Shown here in pieces: positions 6,202-9,029 of a stretch of 9,029 nt of DNA. Below the pieces are notes generated by a model, which was not told where the DNA came from, ran no database searches, and worked only from the letters and a program-made list of their open reading frames with translations. The stretch is from the NCBI GenBank assembly GCA_038531315.1, contig JBCBBT010000086.1, positions 1 through 9,029 of the forward strand. Reading direction: 5' to 3'. The position numbers and the translations under genes are program-made. Positions within the stretch are counted from its first letter, which is position 1. Every line of letters starts with the position of its first letter. This DNA comes from JAJFFW01 sp038531315 (GTDB taxonomy: Bacteria > Pseudomonadota > Alphaproteobacteria > Caulobacterales > Parvularculaceae).

Positions 6202-7149
6202 ATGACCGGGCTTGGCGCGTATGAGTATTTGAAGCTTGCAGTTTTTTACGGCAGCTATCTCAGCATGCCGCTCGGGCTCTACGCCCTCGCGACGTTGCGA
6301 GGCGCCGGGCCGGTCGGCGGTCTCGTCAGGCTCTGCGTCGTTATCGGCGTCATCGTCTTTGCCTATGCGCGCTTTGTTGAGCCGCGCATTCTCCTGACGC
6401 GACACCACGATGCGCCGCTGGAGAGATGTTTCGCCCATGAAGGCGCTCTGCGGATCGCGGTTTTTTCCGACACCCATATTGGGCTTTTCAAAAACGCCAT
6501 GCCAATCGACCGCATCGTCGCGGCGGTCGCCCGCGAAAAGCCCGACGCGGTGATGATCGCGGGCGATTTTACGTATTATCTCCACCCGACCCGGTTTTCG
6601 GAAACCTACCAATCGTTATCAGCGCTTGAAGCGCCGGTGATCGGCGTTCTCGGCAATCACGATATCGGGTTTCCGGGCCCCGATCTCACCGGCCCCCTCG
6701 CGGCGAGTCTTGAAGGCGCCGGCGTCTCGGTGATCGACAATGAACGCATCGGCCTCCTCAAGGGCGACCGCAGGATCGAGGTTGTCGGGCTATCGGAACT
6801 GATGGGCGACCAACAGCAATTGTCGCTGATCCTTGAGCCGGCTCCTGATCCGCGCATTGTCTTAACACATAATCCGGGTACGGCGGACGTGATGCCTTAT
6901 AAGGGCGTTTTCGACCTGATGATTGCGGGCCACACCCATGGCGGCCAAATCTATATTCCGTTTGTCACTTGCCGAATTTTTGAATTTGTCTGTCGGGTCA
7001 CGCGCTACGGGCTGGCGCGCCACCGGCGCGGCATTGTGTTTGTGACGTCCGGCACCGGTATGGTCGACCTGCCGCTGCGCTTCGCCGCGCCGCCGCGGAT
7101 TGATATTCTGACGGTCCGCTATCAACGCTGCGCGCAGACGGGCGGCTAA
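6202..7149 (+). CDS. Membrane-anchored metallophosphoesterase (calcineurin-like)
   Basis: 315 residues. Two hydrophobic stretches at about 12-32 and 41-59 look like an N-terminal transmembrane hairpin, so the catalytic domain is probably tethered to the inner membrane; the topology is not clear from charge. The dimetal site is complete: Asp90 and His92 (SDTHIG), Asp122 (GDF), Asn152-His153-Asp154 (GNHD), His223 (LTHNP) and His244/His246 (AGHTHGGQ). This is the arrangement of the YkuE/YaeI group of membrane-associated phosphoesterases. Family members act on phosphomonoesters or phosphodiesters, in some cases of lipids such as UDP-diacylglucosamine; the substrate here is unknown. The start at 6202 has GGGGAG close upstream with only 3 bases of spacing, which is short. 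Stands alone between 115-bp gaps, both with inverted repeats, so it may be its own transcription unit. Confidence 0.88.
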   Translation: MTGLGAYEYLKLAVFYGSYLSMPLGLYALATLRGAGPVGGLVRLCVVIGVIVFAYARFVEPRILLTRHHDAPLERCFAHEGALRIAVFSDTHIGLFKNAMPIDRIVAAVAREKPDAVMIAGDFTYYLHPTRFSETYQSLSALEAPVIGVLGNHDIGFPGPDLTGPLAASLEGAGVSVIDNERIGLLKGDRRIEVVGLSELMGDQQQLSLILEPAPDPRIVLTHNPGTADVMPYKGVFDLMIAGHTHGGQIYIPFVTCRIFEFVCRVTRYGLARHRRGIVFVTSGTGMVDLPLRFAAPPRIDILTVRYQRCAQTGG

Positions 7150-7208
7150 ACCGGCGCGTCAGCAGAGCCCAAACAGCGTCGGGACGGCATTGCTTTTTCC
7201 GCGCCGGT
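7150..7208. repeat. Inverted repeat just after the metallophosphoesterase stop codon
   Basis: ACCGGCGCG (7150-7158) is matched perfectly by CGCGCCGGT (7200-7208), giving nine pairs with a 41-nt spacer. The left arm begins at the base after the stop codon. A TTTTT run (7194-7198) lies inside the spacer rather than after the right arm, so this is not a standard intrinsic terminator. Possible roles are a 3' end structure or a protein-binding site before the SDR gene. Chance cannot be excluded. Confidence 0.4.
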
Positions 7209-7220
7209 CACCAACACTCG

Positions 7221-7247
7221 GCGCACTCATTACTCTGCGCATTCATT
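7221..7247. repeat. Imperfect direct repeat upstream of the SDR ribosome site
   Basis: GCGCACTCATT (7221-7231) recurs as GCGCATTCATT (7237-7247) with one mismatch and a 16-bp period, ending three bases before the AAGGAG Shine-Dalgarno. It could be a regulator site or chance. Confidence 0.35.
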
Positions 7248-7264
7248 CCAAAGGAGAGAAATTT

Positions 7265-8140
7265 ATGGCGTCGCTTGCGGGTAAAACGCTTTTCATCACC
7301 GGCGCATCGCGGGGGATCGGCCTTGCGATTGCAAAACGTGCGGCGAAAGACGGCGCCAATATCGCCATCGCCGCCAAGACCGCCGAACCGCACAAGCACC
7401 TGCCCGGCACGATCTATACCGCAGCCGAAGAAATCGAAGCCGCCGGCGGTAAAGCCCTGCCGCTGATCGTCGATATTCGCTCCGAGGAGCTGGTCAAGGA
7501 AGCGGTTGAAAAAACCGTCGAAACCTTCGGCGGCGTTGATATCTGCATCAACAACGCCTCCGCGATCAGTCTCACGGGTACGCAAGCAACCGAAATGAAA
7601 CGCTGGGATCTGATGCATTCGATTAATGCGCGCGGCACGTTTCTCGTTTCAAAAACCTGTATCCCGCATCTGAAGAAAGCCGAAAACCCGCATGTCCTGA
7701 TGCTGTCGCCGCCGCTTGATATGCGGCCGAAATGGTTTGCGCCCCATGTCGCTTATACGATGGCCAAATACGGGATGTCGCTGTGCGTGCTCGGTATGGC
7801 CGAGGAGTTCAAAAGTGACGGCGTCGCCTTCAACGCGCTCTGGCCGCGCACCGCGATCGCGACCGCTGCGGTCGAGTTTGCGCTTGGCGGCGATGAGATG
7901 ATCAAGGGCTCGCGGACGGTTGATATCCTCGCTGACGCCGCGCATGTCATCCTGACCCGACCGTCGCGGGAATTTACCGGCCAATTTATCATCGACGACA
8001 GTTTGTTACATGAGCACGGCGTCACCGATTTCGATCAGTACCGGGTTGACCCCTCGCGGCCCTTGTTTCCCGATTTCTTTGTCCCCGATACGCCGCCGGC
8101 GCCGCCCGGCGTTGCGGAGACGATTGTCAAGGTGGGCTGA
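7265..8140 (+). CDS. HSDL2-like short-chain dehydrogenase/reductase (SDR)
   Basis: 291 residues forming one Rossmann domain. Cofactor motif TGASRGIG at 12-19, structural NNAS at 96-99, catalytic Ser148, Tyr164 and Lys168 (YTMAK). The blocks LPGTIYTAAEEIEAAGGKALP, NNASAISLT, SPP-L and AYTMAKYGMS, then VLGMAEEF and NALWP-TAI, closely follow hydroxysteroid dehydrogenase-like protein 2 (HSDL2), which in animals also carries a C-terminal SCP2 lipid-carrier domain; that domain is absent here. NAD(P)-dependent oxidation or reduction of an alcohol/ketone, perhaps a lipid-derived one, is expected; substrate unknown. The start at 7265 is chosen over an upstream in-frame codon (7190) because AAGGAG lies eight bases before it and the SDR core begins right after it. 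Its TGA overlaps the ATG of the MOSC gene by one base, so the two are co-translated. Cytoplasmic; no signal peptide. Confidence 0.92.
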   Translation: MASLAGKTLFITGASRGIGLAIAKRAAKDGANIAIAAKTAEPHKHLPGTIYTAAEEIEAAGGKALPLIVDIRSEELVKEAVEKTVETFGGVDICINNASAISLTGTQATEMKRWDLMHSINARGTFLVSKTCIPHLKKAENPHVLMLSPPLDMRPKWFAPHVAYTMAKYGMSLCVLGMAEEFKSDGVAFNALWPRTAIATAAVEFALGGDEMIKGSRTVDILADAAHVILTRPSREFTGQFIIDDSLLHEHGVTDFDQYRVDPSRPLFPDFFVPDTPPAPPGVAETIVKVG

Positions 8141-8994
8141 TGGCGGGGAAGGCCGGCGTTGTATCGCAAATTTCAATTTATCCGCTGAAAGGCGCGCGCG
8201 CGATCGATCTGACCCATGGTGCGGCGCGCGCGCGCGGTCTCGTCCATGACCGGCGTTTTATCGCAACTGACGCGGACGGCGGATTTTTGACGCAGCGCAA
8301 TTGTCCAGCGCTCGCAACGCTTGACGTGACGCTTACCGCCGATGGCGTCCGCCTGTCGCGGGAGGGCGCCGGCGCCATCGACGCGGCCGCGCCCGGCAAT
8401 GGTGCGCGGCGGACGGTGACGGTCTGGAAACACCGCGTTGACGCACTTTCTGTCGGCGGCGCGGCGGACCGCTGGCTGAGCGCGGCGCTTGGCGTTGAGG
8501 CGCGGCTTTTTTTCATGGACGCCGCCGCCGAGCGCCGGACCTCCGATACCTGGACCGAGCCGGCGCCGGTAAGCTTCGCCGACGGTTACCCTTATCTGAT
8601 CGCGACAACGGCTTCCCTGAAAGCGCTGAACGAGGCGATTGCGGCCAGCGGCGGCGCGCCGGTCCCAATGAACCGGTTCCGCCCGAATATTGTCATCGAT
8701 ACAGATGAGCCGTGGGCGGAGGATCATTGGAGAACGATCACCATCGGCGGCGCGCAATTTGAATTGGTCAAGCCCTGCGACCGGTGCGTGGTGACGACGC
8801 TTGACCAAAAAACCGGGGCCGCAGCGAGTAAGGAACCGCTGGCGAGCCTCGCCCGGCTGCGCCGCTCCGCCGATCCGCGCATTAACGGCGTCCTCTTCGG
8901 GTGGAATGCGACGTTGCGAAAACAGGGCGATGTATCGGTTGGCGACGCTGTTTCGGTTACAGACCGCCGCGAGGAAGGCTGGCCGATTGCCTGA
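8140..8994 (+). CDS. MOSC domain-containing protein (mARC/YcbX-like)
   Basis: 284 residues: an N-terminal MOSC beta-barrel domain (about 6-125, opening with ISIYPLKG and GLVHDRRF) and a MOSC domain (about 130-275). The KPCDRC motif (Cys213, Cys216) followed by VTTLDQKTG, then GVLFG and VGDAVSV match the region of mARC and YcbX that binds molybdenum cofactor, with one cysteine as Mo ligand. mARC enzymes reduce N-hydroxylated compounds and need a cytochrome b5 or iron-sulfur partner. E. coli YcbX carries its own C-terminal 2Fe-2S domain; this protein ends before any such domain, so a separate electron donor would be needed. The start ATG at 8140 shares one base with the SDR stop (TGATG), with AAGGTGGG just upstream as ribosome site. 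After its stop the remaining 35 bases show nothing. Confidence 0.9.
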   Translation: MAGKAGVVSQISIYPLKGARAIDLTHGAARARGLVHDRRFIATDADGGFLTQRNCPALATLDVTLTADGVRLSREGAGAIDAAAPGNGARRTVTVWKHRVDALSVGGAADRWLSAALGVEARLFFMDAAAERRTSDTWTEPAPVSFADGYPYLIATTASLKALNEAIAASGGAPVPMNRFRPNIVIDTDEPWAEDHWRTITIGGAQFELVKPCDRCVVTTLDQKTGAAASKEPLASLARLRRSADPRINGVLFGWNATLRKQGDVSVGDAVSVTDRREEGWPIA

Positions 8995-9029
8995 AGCATA
9001 GGCGCAAGCGATCGCCGCGCGACCTCATT

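Noticed and set aside
7190..7264. Earlier in-frame start for the SDR gene at 7190
   Set aside because: The extra 25 residues match nothing in SDRs, while ATG 7265 has AAGGAG at ideal spacing and begins just before the Rossmann core.
8173..8808. 211-codon minus-strand ORF opposite the MOSC gene
   Set aside because: Arg-rich antisense shadow without family motifs; the plus-strand gene shows conserved MOSC features throughout.

Overview
The window looks like ordinary chromosomal DNA from a GC-rich alphaproteobacterium. That placement is an inference from codon use, strongly GC-biased third positions and protein family types (a long Sua5-type t6A enzyme, an acyl-CoA dehydrogenase with the extra C-terminal domain, a DUF2237 protein, an HSDL2-like SDR). 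I see no tRNA, rRNA, CRISPR array, insertion sequence, phage gene or attachment site.

Layout. Positions 1-361 (+) hold the C-terminal end of a SRAP/YedK-type gene whose start lies outside the window. It ends at an intrinsic terminator (409-435) that overlaps the 3' end of the converging minus-strand gene. From 4160 down to 421 on the minus strand run four closely packed genes: a DUF2237 protein, a Sua5-type threonylcarbamoyl-AMP synthase (overlapping the DUF2237 gene by 11 bp), an FAD-binding D-2-hydroxyacid dehydrogenase (47 bp gap) and yaaA (23 bp gap). The spacing suggests one operon. A 132-bp divergent intergenic region (4161-4292) separates it from the plus-strand genes: a 597-residue acyl-CoA dehydrogenase, a membrane-anchored metallophosphoesterase, an HSDL2-like short-chain dehydrogenase and, with a TGATG stop/start overlap, a MOSC-domain protein of the mARC/YcbX type. 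The two roughly 115-bp gaps on either side of the metallophosphoesterase gene each carry a GC-rich inverted repeat.

How the genes may work together. The minus-strand set joins tRNA modification (t6A37), oxidation of a 2-hydroxyacid through FAD, and YaaA, a protein tied to iron and peroxide stress. The plus-strand set leans toward acyl-CoA and lipid metabolism (acyl-CoA dehydrogenase, HSDL2-like SDR), with a probable molybdenum-dependent reductase coupled to the SDR. These links are inferred from gene order alone. I found no clear undescribed system. The points most worth a second look are the DUF2237-Sua5 overlap, the SDR-MOSC coupling, the tandem repeat with a tiny upstream ORF before the FAD oxidase, and the terminator that doubles as the YaaA C-terminal codons.
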